Notes under the pieces: generated by a model | What the model was told of the DNA's origin: nothing | Databases searched by the model: none | Seen by the model: only the letters and a program-made list of their open reading frames with translations | Program-made: the position numbers and the translations under genes | Shown here: piece by piece, positions 1 to 8,557 of the stretch | Numbering within the stretch: position 1 is the first letter of the stretch | How the letters are laid out: each line of letters starts with the position of its first letter | Assembly: GCA_902774175.1 (NCBI GenBank) | Contig: CACYHG010000015.1 | Span: 1-40,320, forward strand | Length of the DNA: 40,320 nt | Reading direction: 5' to 3' | DNA from: an uncultured Bacteroidota bacterium | GTDB taxonomy: Bacteria; Bacteroidota; Bacteroidia; Bacteroidales; WCHB1-69

Positions 1-435
1 GCCAGCGATTTGGTGGAGGGCGGATACAGCTCCGCCGAAATGACCAATTTCGACAAGGAGTCCCCCTGGGAGGACGAGGGCGGCATGCCGCAGGAGATCA
101 GGCACAAGATTTATGTGCAGCGGTTGAACGGCCCCATCTTTTTCGGCACCATCACCCGTTTCCAGGAGGTGATGCATGATGTGCCGGACAATGTCAAGAT
201 TGTCATTATCCGCATGAGGCTTGTCAGTTTCATGGACCAGTCCGGCCTGTATGCCATGGAGACAGCAATCAAGGATCTTCAGGCCAAGGGGATGACAGTT
301 CTGATGACCATAATCCAGCCACAGCCAATGTACATGTTGAAGACCATGAAGGTGATACCGGAGCTGGTTCCGGAGGAGCATACCTTCCCCACATTCGAGG
401 CCTGCACCGACTTCCTGCGCACCGCTTTCGTATAG
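1..435 (+). CDS. SulP-family anion transporter, C-terminal STAS domain (partial, 5' end outside window)
   Basis: The frame is open from base 1, so only the last 144 residues of a longer protein are seen. They form a STAS domain (about residues 35-140): beta strand IYVQRLNGPIFFGT, then the conserved loop MDQSGL (D79, S81) that anchors STAS domains, then helix and strand AIKDLQAKGMTVLMTII. In SulP permeases this cytosolic domain follows a 10-14 helix membrane transporter for sulfate, bicarbonate or other anions and affects gating or trafficking. The membrane part lies upstream and cannot be checked, so the substrate is unknown. An anti-sigma-factor antagonist is a less likely alternative, because those end soon after the domain and do not have the long polar lead-in seen here. 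A hairpin follows the stop. Confidence 0.75.
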   Translation, partial: ASDLVEGGYSSAEMTNFDKESPWEDEGGMPQEIRHKIYVQRLNGPIFFGTITRFQEVMHDVPDNVKIVIIRMRLVSFMDQSGLYAMETAIKDLQAKGMTVLMTIIQPQPMYMLKTMKVIPELVPEEHTFPTFEACTDFLRTAFV

Positions 436-460
436 TTTTCCGCTTGAAAAGAATTTGACA

Positions 461-494
461 AAGGGACGGTTGAAAATTTTATCTTCCGTCCCTT
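461..494 (+). terminator. Hairpin after the SulP gene, possible terminator
   Basis: AAGGGACGG at 461-469 pairs perfectly with CCGTCCCTT at 486-494 over a 16-base A/T-rich loop, 25 bases after the SulP stop. No T run follows directly, so an intrinsic terminator is plausible but not certain. Its right arm overlaps the -33 box of the next promoter. Confidence 0.4.
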
Positions 495-523
495 GTTGCG
501 TATTGTAAAATTTTATATATTTG
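493..523 (+). promoter_or_regulatory. Bacteroidota-type promoter for the GH3 gene
   Basis: TATATTTG at 516-523 matches the phylum -7 consensus TAnnTTTG, and TTG at 493-495 lies 20 bases upstream as a partial -33 box (consensus TTTG). The GH3 start codon is 53 bases downstream of the -7 box. Confidence 0.5.
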
Positions 524-576
524 CAGCGTTTTATTTTTGGGGAATAGTCCCCGGCGTATTTTAAAATAACAGTCAG

Positions 577-2979
577 ATGAAAACAGATTTGAAGGTTGTG
601 GCTGCCTTTTTTATGCTACTATTAATCAATCCGTTCCAATCTACATTTTCACAGAATACACGTCCTTCCTCTGTGGAAAAGGCTTTGAAGTCGCTGTCGA
701 TGGAAGAAAAGGTTGCGCTGCTTGTCGGCGCACATGATGTTCTTATTGACACTACGGAAACGTCGCAACGGATGCGTTCCGTGCCCGGAGCATGGGCCTA
801 CACGCACGCGCTTTCCAAATGCAAAATCCCATCCGTTACCTTTGCCGATGTTAATGGCGGCCTTAAAATGGACAATCCGTCATCAACTGCCGTAAAGACG
901 AACTTTCCGGTTCCTTATGTCCTTGCCGCCTCCTGGAACAAGGATCTGCTTTATGAGGTTGGCGCGGCTATCGGCCGTGAGGCGGTTGCCTCAGGTGTTG
1001 ACGTGGTGACAACTCCGGCGGCGAATGTGGTTCGTAATCCGCTCTCCGGCCGGAACGGGGAGTATTTTTCGGAGGATCCGGTGCTGGCGGCGAAGCTTGC
1101 TTCGGCCATCGTCAGGGGATTGCAGTCCCAAGGGGTGAAGGCCTGTTTGAAATACTGGTATATTGACAATCAGGAGGCCAACCGCACCAATGTGAATGTG
1201 CTGGCCAGCCAGCGCACTATCCGTGAAATATATCTGAAGCCGTTTGAAAAGGTTGTCCGTGAAGCCGCCCCATGGGGCATTGTGGCCGCATATCCGCAGG
1301 TCAACGGCCATTATCAGACCGAGGACAGCGTGATGTTGTCCGGAGTGTTGCGCGGCAAATGGAAATATGAGGGCGTGGTTATCACGGACCGCTATGCAGG
1401 ACACGATCCTGTTGCCCAGCTTTTGGCCGGCACCGACTGTCTGATGCCCGGAAGCAGGGAACAGTATGATGCCTTGTGTGAGGCATGCCGTTCCGGAAAA
1501 ATCAGTGAGGAGAGGCTCAATGAGGTGACTGGCCGTCTGCTAGCCGCCATCATGCGCACTCCGACCTATACAAGATACAAGGCGTCACGGCCGGATATGG
1601 CCTCTCATGCGAAACTTGCCTACAGGGCCGCCACCGAAAGCATCGTGCTGCTGAAGAATGTCGGGGAGAGTCTCCCTTTGGACACCCATATGAAAAAGGT
1701 CGGCTTCTATGGAGTGGGCTCATATCATAATGTCTCCTGTGACCTGCGGCAGCAGGCAGCAGGCAAATCCTCTCTTGCCCTAGAGTTCATGAAGGCCGGG
1801 TTTATTCCCGATCCGACAGTGACCGGCTCCTTTCTTACACACTTGAAAACATTCATTCCGCAGGAGAAGAAGGAGGCCGCTCCGGCTGCACCGGCAAAAA
1901 ACAAGCCCGGAACCGCTCCAAAGACTGCTGCGAAAGGGACGCCTGTCCGTCCGAAGCCGCTTACCGCCGCCCAGCAGATGGAGAAGGATCTGCAGCAGGT
2001 TGCCGAGGCAAAGTTCACCCAATGGCCGCAGGAACTGCTGCCTTCAAAGGGGGCTTTGCAGCAGCAGGTGAAGACTGCGCAGTTCGCAATTGTCACCATC
2101 AGCAGGCTGGCTGTGGAGGAGGGTAGGGACCGTTCCCTTGAAAACGGGTACAGGCTTTCCGAAATGGAGCTTTCGCTGATTCGCGATGTCTGCGCCGCCT
2201 ATCACAAATGGGGCAAAAAGGTTTATGTCATCCTTGATGTTGAGGGTATGGTGGATGTGTCTGACTGGCAGGAATACCCGGATGCCATTCTCTATTGCGG
2301 CCATGCTGGGCAGGGAGCCCCGGCCGCTCTGTTTGACATCATTGTCGGAAACAGCAACCCCTCCGGAAAACTGGCCATGGTCTGGCCCAAGCAGTACAAC
2401 AATATCCCCTCATCCCACAATTTTCCTGAAAAATATACCGGGAAACCAAGGCTGCCCAAGGTAGGCAACGACAATCCCATGACCGGCTACATGTTTGTGG
2501 ACGAGGTGGCGTATGCGGAGAACATTCGTATCGGATACCGCTTTTTTGACGAGCATCAGGATCAGGTGCAGTATCCCTTCGGCCACGGATTGTGCTATAC
2601 CTCATTCGCCTGTGACAAACTGAAGGCTGAACGCAGGGGCGATTCGGTGTATGTCCAGGTGCGGGTAACCAATACCGGAACCAAGGAGGGCAAAGAGTCT
2701 GTGCAGCTGTATGTGAGCCAGCAGCGCAAGAACCTGAGTATGGAGAAGCCGCTTAAGGTGATGGTCGACTTTGCCAAGACACGGCTGCTGAAACCGGATG
2801 AGAGCCAGATGCTTTCAATGAGCTTTTCCGTCTGGGACATCGCCTCTTTCGATGAGGCCCACCTCTGCTGGGTGCTTGAAAAAGGCAACTACACTCTCAA
2901 GATTGGAGGCTCCTCGGCTGACATTCGGACCCAATGGCCACTCCAAATCATGGAGACGCGGACTCTTCCTGTCGAATAA
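577..2979 (+). CDS. Glycoside hydrolase family 3 protein (beta-glucosidase-like), exported, altered active-site motifs
   Basis: 800 residues with a signal peptide (hydrophobic VVAAFFMLLLINPF, cleavage near FSQ). Order: GH3 barrel (about 35-310), alpha/beta sandwich domain (about 345-660) and fibronectin type III-like domain (about 690-790). Family members remove terminal beta-linked glucose, xylose or similar sugars from oligosaccharides in the periplasm. The nucleophile position is kept as D271 in VVITDRYAG, but the usual Trp after it is Arg. The substrate-binding KHF motif reads KYW (192-194), followed by DNQE instead of NNQE. Acid/base candidates are E514 and E515 in VEEGRDRS. A Pro/Ala/Lys-rich insert (about 433-466) sits inside the second domain, where relatives often carry PA14. 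The fold is sure; the substrate, and even activity, are not. The gene has its own promoter. Confidence 0.85.
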   Translation: MKTDLKVVAAFFMLLLINPFQSTFSQNTRPSSVEKALKSLSMEEKVALLVGAHDVLIDTTETSQRMRSVPGAWAYTHALSKCKIPSVTFADVNGGLKMDNPSSTAVKTNFPVPYVLAASWNKDLLYEVGAAIGREAVASGVDVVTTPAANVVRNPLSGRNGEYFSEDPVLAAKLASAIVRGLQSQGVKACLKYWYIDNQEANRTNVNVLASQRTIREIYLKPFEKVVREAAPWGIVAAYPQVNGHYQTEDSVMLSGVLRGKWKYEGVVITDRYAGHDPVAQLLAGTDCLMPGSREQYDALCEACRSGKISEERLNEVTGRLLAAIMRTPTYTRYKASRPDMASHAKLAYRAATESIVLLKNVGESLPLDTHMKKVGFYGVGSYHNVSCDLRQQAAGKSSLALEFMKAGFIPDPTVTGSFLTHLKTFIPQEKKEAAPAAPAKNKPGTAPKTAAKGTPVRPKPLTAAQQMEKDLQQVAEAKFTQWPQELLPSKGALQQQVKTAQFAIVTISRLAVEEGRDRSLENGYRLSEMELSLIRDVCAAYHKWGKKVYVILDVEGMVDVSDWQEYPDAILYCGHAGQGAPAALFDIIVGNSNPSGKLAMVWPKQYNNIPSSHNFPEKYTGKPRLPKVGNDNPMTGYMFVDEVAYAENIRIGYRFFDEHQDQVQYPFGHGLCYTSFACDKLKAERRGDSVYVQVRVTNTGTKEGKESVQLYVSQQRKNLSMEKPLKVMVDFAKTRLLKPDESQMLSMSFSVWDIASFDEAHLCWVLEKGNYTLKIGGSSADIRTQWPLQIMETRTLPVE

Positions 2980-3010
2980 AGAAAACACAAAACAAAGTAC
3001 TGGAATATTT

Positions 3011-4081
3011 ATGAAGATTACCGAAAAACAGGTGACGGATGCCCTTTCCCATGTGAACGACCCTGATTTGGGACAGGATCTGGTCACCTTAAAAATGATT
3101 GACAACATTGCCATTGATGGCAACAAGGTGTCATTTGACCTTGTGCTTACAACACCTGCCTGTCCGATGCGCAACCGGATGCGGGAGGATTGCACCAACG
3201 CCATCCGCCAATACATCGGTCCGGAGGTTGAGGTGCAGGTGAATCTGACCGCTAAGGTGCGCGGAAACGCCCCCACGCCCGAACTTACCGGTGTGAAAAA
3301 CACCATTCTGGTCGCTTCCGGCAAGGGCGGTGTGGGCAAATCCACGGTTGCGGCGAACCTTGCGGTGGCTCTTGCCAAGACAGGCGCGCGCGTCGGTCTG
3401 CTGGACGCCGATTTTTACGGCCCCTCCATTCCGATGATGTTCCGTCTCTCCAAAGTGCCAATCCAAGGCATCGAGCGTGACGGGAAAACCTATATGCTAC
3501 CGGTTGTGAAATACGATGTGCAGCTGATGTCGGTCGGTTTCATGATGGAACCCGACAAGGCACTTGTGTGGCGCGGCCCCATGGTCTCCGGCGCGTTGAA
3601 GCAGCTTGCCACCGAAACGGCATGGAACGATGTCGACTATCTGGTGGTGGATCTGCCTCCGGGAACGGGCGATGTCCAGCTGACGGTGGCGCAAAGCCTG
3701 CCGGTGAGCGGGGCGGTGGTTGTGAGCACACCGCAGCAGGTGGCACTTTCGGATGTGAGGCGTGCAGTTGAAATGTTCCACGCGGAGGAGATAAACATCC
3801 CGATTCTTGGCTTTGTGGAGAACATGGCCTATTTCACTCCCGCCGAACTGCCCGAAAACAAATACTACATTTTCGGCAATGGCGGATGCCGCCGGCTTTC
3901 CGAACAGATGAACATCCCGCTGTTGGGCGAGATTCCGCTTGTCCAGTCCATCGCAGAGGGCGGCGACAACGGCGAACCTGCCGCATTGGATGAGAAATCC
4001 CCGGAGGGCGCGGCCTTCATGCACATTGCGGAGGAGGTGGCCAAGCAACTTTCGCTGATACAGTTCAATAAAAAGAAATAA
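3011..4081 (+). CDS. mrp: Mrp/ApbC-type iron-sulfur cluster carrier P-loop ATPase with MIP18 domain
   Basis: 356 residues. The N-terminal 90 residues form a MIP18/DUF59 domain (NDPDLGQDLV, then TTPACPM with the conserved Cys). A ParA-like ATPase with deviant Walker A GKGGVGKS (104-111) follows, then the Mrp signatures LLDADFYGPSIP, VDLPPGTGDVQLT and ENMAYFTP. Mrp proteins bind a 4Fe-4S cluster across a dimer and pass it to apoproteins. I chose ATG 3011, where homology to the MIP18 domain begins; the open frame runs back to 2852 inside the GH3 gene, but that part has no family similarity. The gap to the GH3 stop is 31 bases, so co-transcription is possible. sufB at the far end of the window belongs to the same general process. 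Confidence 0.93.
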   Translation: MKITEKQVTDALSHVNDPDLGQDLVTLKMIDNIAIDGNKVSFDLVLTTPACPMRNRMREDCTNAIRQYIGPEVEVQVNLTAKVRGNAPTPELTGVKNTILVASGKGGVGKSTVAANLAVALAKTGARVGLLDADFYGPSIPMMFRLSKVPIQGIERDGKTYMLPVVKYDVQLMSVGFMMEPDKALVWRGPMVSGALKQLATETAWNDVDYLVVDLPPGTGDVQLTVAQSLPVSGAVVVSTPQQVALSDVRRAVEMFHAEEINIPILGFVENMAYFTPAELPENKYYIFGNGGCRRLSEQMNIPLLGEIPLVQSIAEGGDNGEPAALDEKSPEGAAFMHIAEEVAKQLSLIQFNKKK

Positions 4082-4101
4082 TAAGCATTAATAACAATAC
4101 T

Positions 4102-6096
4102 ATGAACGATTTCCAAAAAGAGATACTGGCCGGCATTCCGGATTTTCTTCCGGAAGTGAAGCCCTATGACCCGAACATCAACCATGCCCCGAAGCGCAAG
4201 GACATACTTACGCCGGAGCAGAAAAAGCTTGCGGTGCGCAACGCGCTTCGTTATTTCGATCCACGTTTTCATGAGACGCTGGCTCCGGAATTTGCTGAGG
4301 AGCTTGAGAAATACGGACGCATCTACATGTACCGTTTCCGTCCGGACTATCCGATGTATGCCCGTCCCATCGACGAGTACCCGGCCAAGTGCCGGCAGAC
4401 GGCGGCCATCATGCTGATGATCCAGAACAACCTTGATCCGGCGGTGGCGCAGCATCCGCACGAACTTATAATCTACGGCGGTAACGGAGCCATTTTCCAG
4501 AACTGGGCGCAGTACCGTCTGACAATGAAATATCTGGCCGAAATGACAGAGGAGCAGACGCTGGCCATGTATTCCGGCAACCCTATGGGTCTCTTCCCGT
4601 CGCACAGGGATGCGCCGAGGGTGGTTGTCACCAACGGCATGATGATCCCCAACTATTCCAAACCGGACGATTGGGAGCGTTACAATGCAATGGGAGTCAC
4701 CCAGTACGGTCAGATGACCGCAGGCTCCTACATGTACATAGGGCCGCAGGGCATTGTGCACGGCACCACCATTACGGTGATGAACGCCGCGAGGAAACAG
4801 GGCGGTGAAATCGCCGGAAAACTGTTTGTGACCGCCGGTCTTGGCGGCATGTCGGGTGCGCAGCCCAAGGCTGGCAACATAGCAGGTGTGGTCTCCATCA
4901 CCGCCGAAATCAACCCTAACGCCACGCAGAAGCGTTTCCGTCAGGGCTGGGTGGACGAGGTACATGACAATCTGGAGGAGCTCTTCCGCCATGTGCGCGA
5001 ATCCATCGCAAAAAAGGAGGCCCGTTCCTATGCCTATCAGGGGAACGTGGTCGATTTGTGGGAATATGCCGCTGAGCATGACATCCACATCGATTTGGGT
5101 TCAGACCAGACCTCCCTGCATAATCCATGGGCGGGCGGATATTATCCGGCCGGCCTGAGTTTTGAGGAGTCCAAACGGATGATGGCGGAGCAGCCCGAAA
5201 AGTTCCGCGAGGCGGTGCAGGCCAGTCTGCGCCGTCAGGTGGCGGCCATCAACAAACTGACGGCAAAGGGGATGTATTTCTTCGATTACGGGAATGCCTT
5301 CCTGCTTGAGTCAAGCCGTGCCGGTGCAGATGTGCTCAAACCGGACGGCAGGTTCCGCTATCCTTCCTACGTGCAAGACATCATGGGACCGATGTATTTT
5401 GACTACGGTTTCGGCCCGTTCCGTTGGGTCTGCACCTCCGGCAAGCCGGAGGATTTGGATGCCAGCGACCATATCGCCATGGAGGTGCTTGCTGAGATAG
5501 CGTCACGTTCGCCAAAGGAGATCCAGCAGCAGATGCACGACAACATCCAGTGGATAAAGGGTGCAAAGGCCAACCATCTTGTGGTGGGTTCGCAGGCGCG
5601 AATCCTTTACGCTGATGCCGAGGGGCGCATACTTATAGCCGCTGCATTCAACAAGGCGATAAAGGAGGGCAGGATTACCGCTCCCATTGTGCTGGGTCGT
5701 GACCATCACGATGTTTCCGGCACCGATTCGCCATTCCGTGAAACTTCCAACATCTATGACGGTTCCAGCTTCACTGCCGACATGGCGGTGCAGAATGTGA
5801 TCGGCGATTCGTTCCGCGGAGCAACATGGGTTAGTATCCATAACGGAGGCGGCGTCGGCTGGGGCGAGGTCATAAACGGCGGTTTCGGCATGGTGATTGA
5901 CGGCTCCGACGACAGCGACCGCCGCTTGCGCTCCATGCTCTTCTGGGATGTGAACAACGGCATTTCCCGCCGTTCATGGGCCCGCAACGAAGGTGCCATG
6001 TTCGCCATCCGTCGTGCTATGGAGAAAGAGCCGCGCCTGCGCGTGACCGTTCCGAACCTGGTGGATGATGACATTCTGAACCGTTTGTTTCTGTAG
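4102..6096 (+). CDS. hutU: Urocanate hydratase (urocanase)
   Basis: 664 residues, the long form seen in Bacteroidota (proteobacterial enzymes have about 557). It converts urocanate to 4-imidazolone-5-propionate in histidine breakdown, using tightly bound NAD+. Signatures: GGNGAIFQNWAQYRL, MYSGNPMGLFPSH, GGMSGAQPKA, QTSLHNPWAGGYYPAG, and FGPFRWVCTSG with the conserved active-site-region Cys at 444, then HNGGGVGWGE near the C terminus. It starts 20 bases after mrp. No other histidine-degradation gene (hutH, hutI, ftcD) is in the window, so the pathway is either split or lies elsewhere. The TAG stop lies inside the left arm of a 28-base palindromic repeat. Confidence 0.95.
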   Translation: MNDFQKEILAGIPDFLPEVKPYDPNINHAPKRKDILTPEQKKLAVRNALRYFDPRFHETLAPEFAEELEKYGRIYMYRFRPDYPMYARPIDEYPAKCRQTAAIMLMIQNNLDPAVAQHPHELIIYGGNGAIFQNWAQYRLTMKYLAEMTEEQTLAMYSGNPMGLFPSHRDAPRVVVTNGMMIPNYSKPDDWERYNAMGVTQYGQMTAGSYMYIGPQGIVHGTTITVMNAARKQGGEIAGKLFVTAGLGGMSGAQPKAGNIAGVVSITAEINPNATQKRFRQGWVDEVHDNLEELFRHVRESIAKKEARSYAYQGNVVDLWEYAAEHDIHIDLGSDQTSLHNPWAGGYYPAGLSFEESKRMMAEQPEKFREAVQASLRRQVAAINKLTAKGMYFFDYGNAFLLESSRAGADVLKPDGRFRYPSYVQDIMGPMYFDYGFGPFRWVCTSGKPEDLDASDHIAMEVLAEIASRSPKEIQQQMHDNIQWIKGAKANHLVVGSQARILYADAEGRILIAAAFNKAIKEGRITAPIVLGRDHHDVSGTDSPFRETSNIYDGSSFTADMAVQNVIGDSFRGATWVSIHNGGGVGWGEVINGGFGMVIDGSDDSDRRLRSMLFWDVNNGISRRSWARNEGAMFAIRRAMEKEPRLRVTVPNLVDDDILNRLFL

Positions 6097-6120
6097 GGAC
6101 AAGGCATACCTTGTCCCTAC
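6093..6120. repeat. Palindromic intergenic repeat overlapping the hutU stop, with a degenerate half-copy
   Basis: GTAGGGACAAGG (6093-6104) and CCTTGTCCCTAC (6109-6120) form a perfect 12-base-pair stem with the loop CATA. A degenerate second right arm, TGCCTTGTCTCTACA, follows at 6131-6145. This resembles the small GTAGGG...CCCTAC palindromes scattered between genes in many bacterial genomes. It can also act as a terminator or mRNA-stabilising hairpin for hutU. The stop codon TAG (6094-6096) is part of the left arm. Confidence 0.7.
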
Positions 6121-6158
6121 AAAATTATCATGCCTTGTCTCTACAGAAACAAAACAAA

Positions 6159-6659
6159 ATGTCACCTGTTATGCGGATGACCACCCTCTGTTACCTGGAA
6201 CGCGACGGCCGCTACCTTATGCTGCACCGCACAAAGAAGGCGGTGGACGACAGCCATGACAAATGGATCGGCGTCGGCGGCAAGTTCGAGCCTGACGAAA
6301 GCCCGGAGGAGTGCATGTTGCGCGAGGTGCGGGAGGAGACCGGCCTGGTTGTGACACGGTGGCGCTATCACGGAATTGTCACTTTTGTCTCAGATGTGGC
6401 GCAGAGCGACTACATGCATCTCTTTTCCGCAACGGAATGGGAGGGGACTTTGCATCCGTGTGACGAAGGCGAACTCCAGTGGATACCCAAGGATGAACTC
6501 GGCTGCCTGAACCTGTGGGAGGGCGACCGGGTTTTCCTTTATCTTATGGCGCAGGAGCGGCCATTCTTCTCCCTGAAGCTCACCTATCACGGCGACCTGC
6601 TGGTGGAGTCGGTCCTGGACGGGGTGCCGATTGATGCGGACAAATACAAAATCCGATGA
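6159..6659 (+). CDS. Nudix hydrolase (MutT-like, 8-oxo-dGTP or related nucleotide pyrophosphatase)
   Basis: 166 residues from ATG 6159. The Nudix box begins at G41 (GKFEPDESPEE, then REVREETGL) and has every residue of the Gx5Ex7REUxEExGU pattern, so Mg2+-dependent pyrophosphohydrolase activity is expected. Overall it is closest to the MTH1-like type that cleans oxidised purine nucleotides, but Nudix substrates cannot be read from the box alone. The frame extends upstream to a TTG at 6111, but those 16 residues are only translated palindromic repeat, so I reject that start. The end overlaps the next gene by ATGA (6656-6659), which suggests translational coupling to the lytic transglycosylase. 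Confidence 0.88.
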   Translation: MSPVMRMTTLCYLERDGRYLMLHRTKKAVDDSHDKWIGVGGKFEPDESPEECMLREVREETGLVVTRWRYHGIVTFVSDVAQSDYMHLFSATEWEGTLHPCDEGELQWIPKDELGCLNLWEGDRVFLYLMAQERPFFSLKLTYHGDLLVESVLDGVPIDADKYKIR

Positions 6660-8071
6660 CCTTTTCCGCCGCAGGGAAACGGTTTGTACTGTTCAGTGCA
6701 ATTGAGGCGGCGGTGCTCTGCTGTATATGTGCCTTGCTTTTCCGCTGGAATGCATTGTCCGGTGAAAAGGGATTCCATACACTTGGTGAAATCCGGGAGG
6801 AGGGTGTGATTCATGTCGGGGTGCTGATGAATCCGATGGAATACTACCTGCACCAGGGCAAGGTTGGAGGTTTTGCCTACGAACTTGTACAGGTGATTGC
6901 CGATTCGATGCTGGTTAAGCCATCATTCCATGTCTATTACACCTACGAGGACATCAATATGGCATTGCTGCGGAACGATGTTGACCTTCTGGCTGCGGCG
7001 GAAACCCCGACACCGGAATGGCGCGCCTTCTTCTCCTTCACACACCCTTTGTATGTCTCGGACGTTGTTTCCCTTTCCCGTCGGGGTTCCTCCGATTCGG
7101 CAGTGGATTTCGGAACGCTTCCCTCTCCGGTGTTTGGCGGATTGTCGGCACGAGTTTTCCGCGAGCATCCCCAATGGAGGATGCACATCTATCGCACGTC
7201 GGAGGACCAGCTGCTGGAGGTGATGGACCGTGATGGAAAGCCTGATGCCGCATTGGCGATGGGGGTATATTGGCGGGCATATTCGGCGTTGTTCCCAAAC
7301 CTTGCTGTGAAGGATATACTGCCGGGAAAGTTGCCTTTATGCTGGGCGGTGCGTCGCGGGAACGACTCCCTTTTGCTGACTGTGGACAGATTTTTGAAGA
7401 ATTACGGAAAGGAGCGTGATTTTGCGCGGCTCCGCAGGAAATACACCGACCCAAATTCCAGCGAGCGCAACCGCATGGCGGAGAATTCCCGCCGGATACC
7501 TTTCGGGTCGATTTCCCGTTACGACGACCTTCTGAAAAAATATTCGGCGGAGCATGGTGTGGACTGGCGGCTGATGGCCGCGCTCATCTATCAGGAATCA
7601 AAGTTCCATCTGGATGTGGTTGGCAAGGGTAACACCATAGGTCTGATGCAGTTCGCCCCGGCAACTGCATCGCGCTTCGGGGTGCATGCCGCCTCGTCGC
7701 CTGCCAAACAGATTGAGGGCGGCTGCCGTTATGTTGAGGTTCTCAAGCGGAAAATTATGCGTGAAGGGGTGACCGATTCAATGCAGATTGTGCCGATGAT
7801 TGTTGCGGCCTACAATGCCGGCGGAGGGCACCTGACCGATGCCATTGCCTTGGCGCGAGAGGTTGATGGGCTTGACCCGACCAGATGGGAGGGAGGAGTG
7901 AAGGAGGCCCTGCTGCTTTTGGCGGATTGGAAACACTACCGTATGCCGGTGGTGAAAAACGGCAGCTATCACGGTGGCCGCCATACCCTGCGGTATGTCA
8001 AGTCCGTGATGGAGCGAACCGCACATTATCAGGCTGTTGTAGACAGGGACAGCCTGGTTGAAATCCGCTGA
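6656..8071 (+). CDS. Membrane-anchored lytic transglycosylase, MltF-like (solute-binding domain plus SLT domain)
   Basis: 471 residues. There is one N-terminal hydrophobic segment (about 8-24, FVLFSAIEAAVLCCICALLF), with no lipobox. A family 3 solute-binding-like domain (about 40-260) follows, then a soluble lytic transglycosylase domain (about 295-430). Catalytic Glu is E314 in YQESKFH, followed by the family motifs GLMQFAPATASRFG and VAAYNAGGGH. Enzymes of this kind cut peptidoglycan glycan strands with 1,6-anhydro-muramic acid formation. In MltF the N-terminal domain regulates activity by binding muropeptides. It is translationally coupled to the Nudix gene and ends 2 bases before the convergent mgtC stop. 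Confidence 0.9.
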   Translation: MTFSAAGKRFVLFSAIEAAVLCCICALLFRWNALSGEKGFHTLGEIREEGVIHVGVLMNPMEYYLHQGKVGGFAYELVQVIADSMLVKPSFHVYYTYEDINMALLRNDVDLLAAAETPTPEWRAFFSFTHPLYVSDVVSLSRRGSSDSAVDFGTLPSPVFGGLSARVFREHPQWRMHIYRTSEDQLLEVMDRDGKPDAALAMGVYWRAYSALFPNLAVKDILPGKLPLCWAVRRGNDSLLLTVDRFLKNYGKERDFARLRRKYTDPNSSERNRMAENSRRIPFGSISRYDDLLKKYSAEHGVDWRLMAALIYQESKFHLDVVGKGNTIGLMQFAPATASRFGVHAASSPAKQIEGGCRYVEVLKRKIMREGVTDSMQIVPMIVAAYNAGGGHLTDAIALAREVDGLDPTRWEGGVKEALLLLADWKHYRMPVVKNGSYHGGRHTLRYVKSVMERTAHYQAVVDRDSLVEIR

Positions 8072-8073
8072 CG

Positions 8074-8532
8074 CTACTCGTCCGGTTTTTCGGATCTCCT
8101 TTTCTCAAGCCGGTGCTCCAGCCATTTGAAGAACCAGTTGGTGATCAGTATTGCAATGGAGGAGACCATGGCCTCCTTCCACAATCCGTATCCGCAGAGG
8201 CAACCCACAGCGGCGGAACACCATAGGGTTGCGGCGGAGTTCAGACCGTGGATTGACACGCCGTCCTTCAATATAACGCCTGCGCCCAAAAAGCCGATGC
8301 CTGTCACCACTTGGGAGAGCACCCGCAGGTTGTCGTTGTTGACCGGACCGCCCGCCTGGATAGAGGCTGTGATGATGGTTTCGGAAATAAGGATGAATGA
8401 GCATGCGCCGATGGCAACCAGCGTATTGGTCACCAGTCCGGCGTTCCTTTTGCGGATTTGCCGTTCCAGACCGATGCAGAACCCGAAAAAGAGTGCGCAT
8501 GCAATTCTGAATATATAAATGTATATGTCCAT
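8074..8532 (-). CDS. MgtC/SapB-family membrane protein
   Basis: 152 residues from the ATG at 8532; a TTG 18 bases further out (8550) is possible but less likely. It has four or so hydrophobic helices and the MgtC signatures GFCIGLERQIRKRNAGLVTN, GIGFLGAGVILKDG and GLNSAATLW with the conserved Arg, Gly and Asp residues. It lacks the C-terminal ACT-like domain of Salmonella MgtC, as most members do. In pathogens MgtC affects survival in low Mg2+ and inhibits F-type ATPase, but the wider family (SapB, YhiD) has no settled function. It is the last gene of the minus-strand run after uvrD, 25 bases downstream of its stop. Confidence 0.88.
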   Translation of the reverse strand: MDIYIYIFRIACALFFGFCIGLERQIRKRNAGLVTNTLVAIGACSFILISETIITASIQAGGPVNNDNLRVLSQVVTGIGFLGAGVILKDGVSIHGLNSAATLWCSAAVGCLCGYGLWKEAMVSSIAILITNWFFKWLEHRLEKRRSEKPDE

Positions 8533-8557
8533 ATAAAAACAGTTTGTCAAATTTGTA

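Noticed and set aside
2852-3010. Upstream extension of mrp
   Set aside because: The extension overlaps the GH3 end and has no similarity to the MIP18 domain; ATG 3011 fits better.
3865-5088. 407-codon open frame on the minus strand antisense to mrp and hutU
   Set aside because: It lies fully inside two well-supported genes, has a His/Arg/Val-rich composition typical of an antisense shadow, and shows no recognisable domain.
6111-6158. Upstream TTG start for the Nudix gene
   Set aside because: The extra 16 residues are translated palindromic repeat and not part of the Nudix fold.
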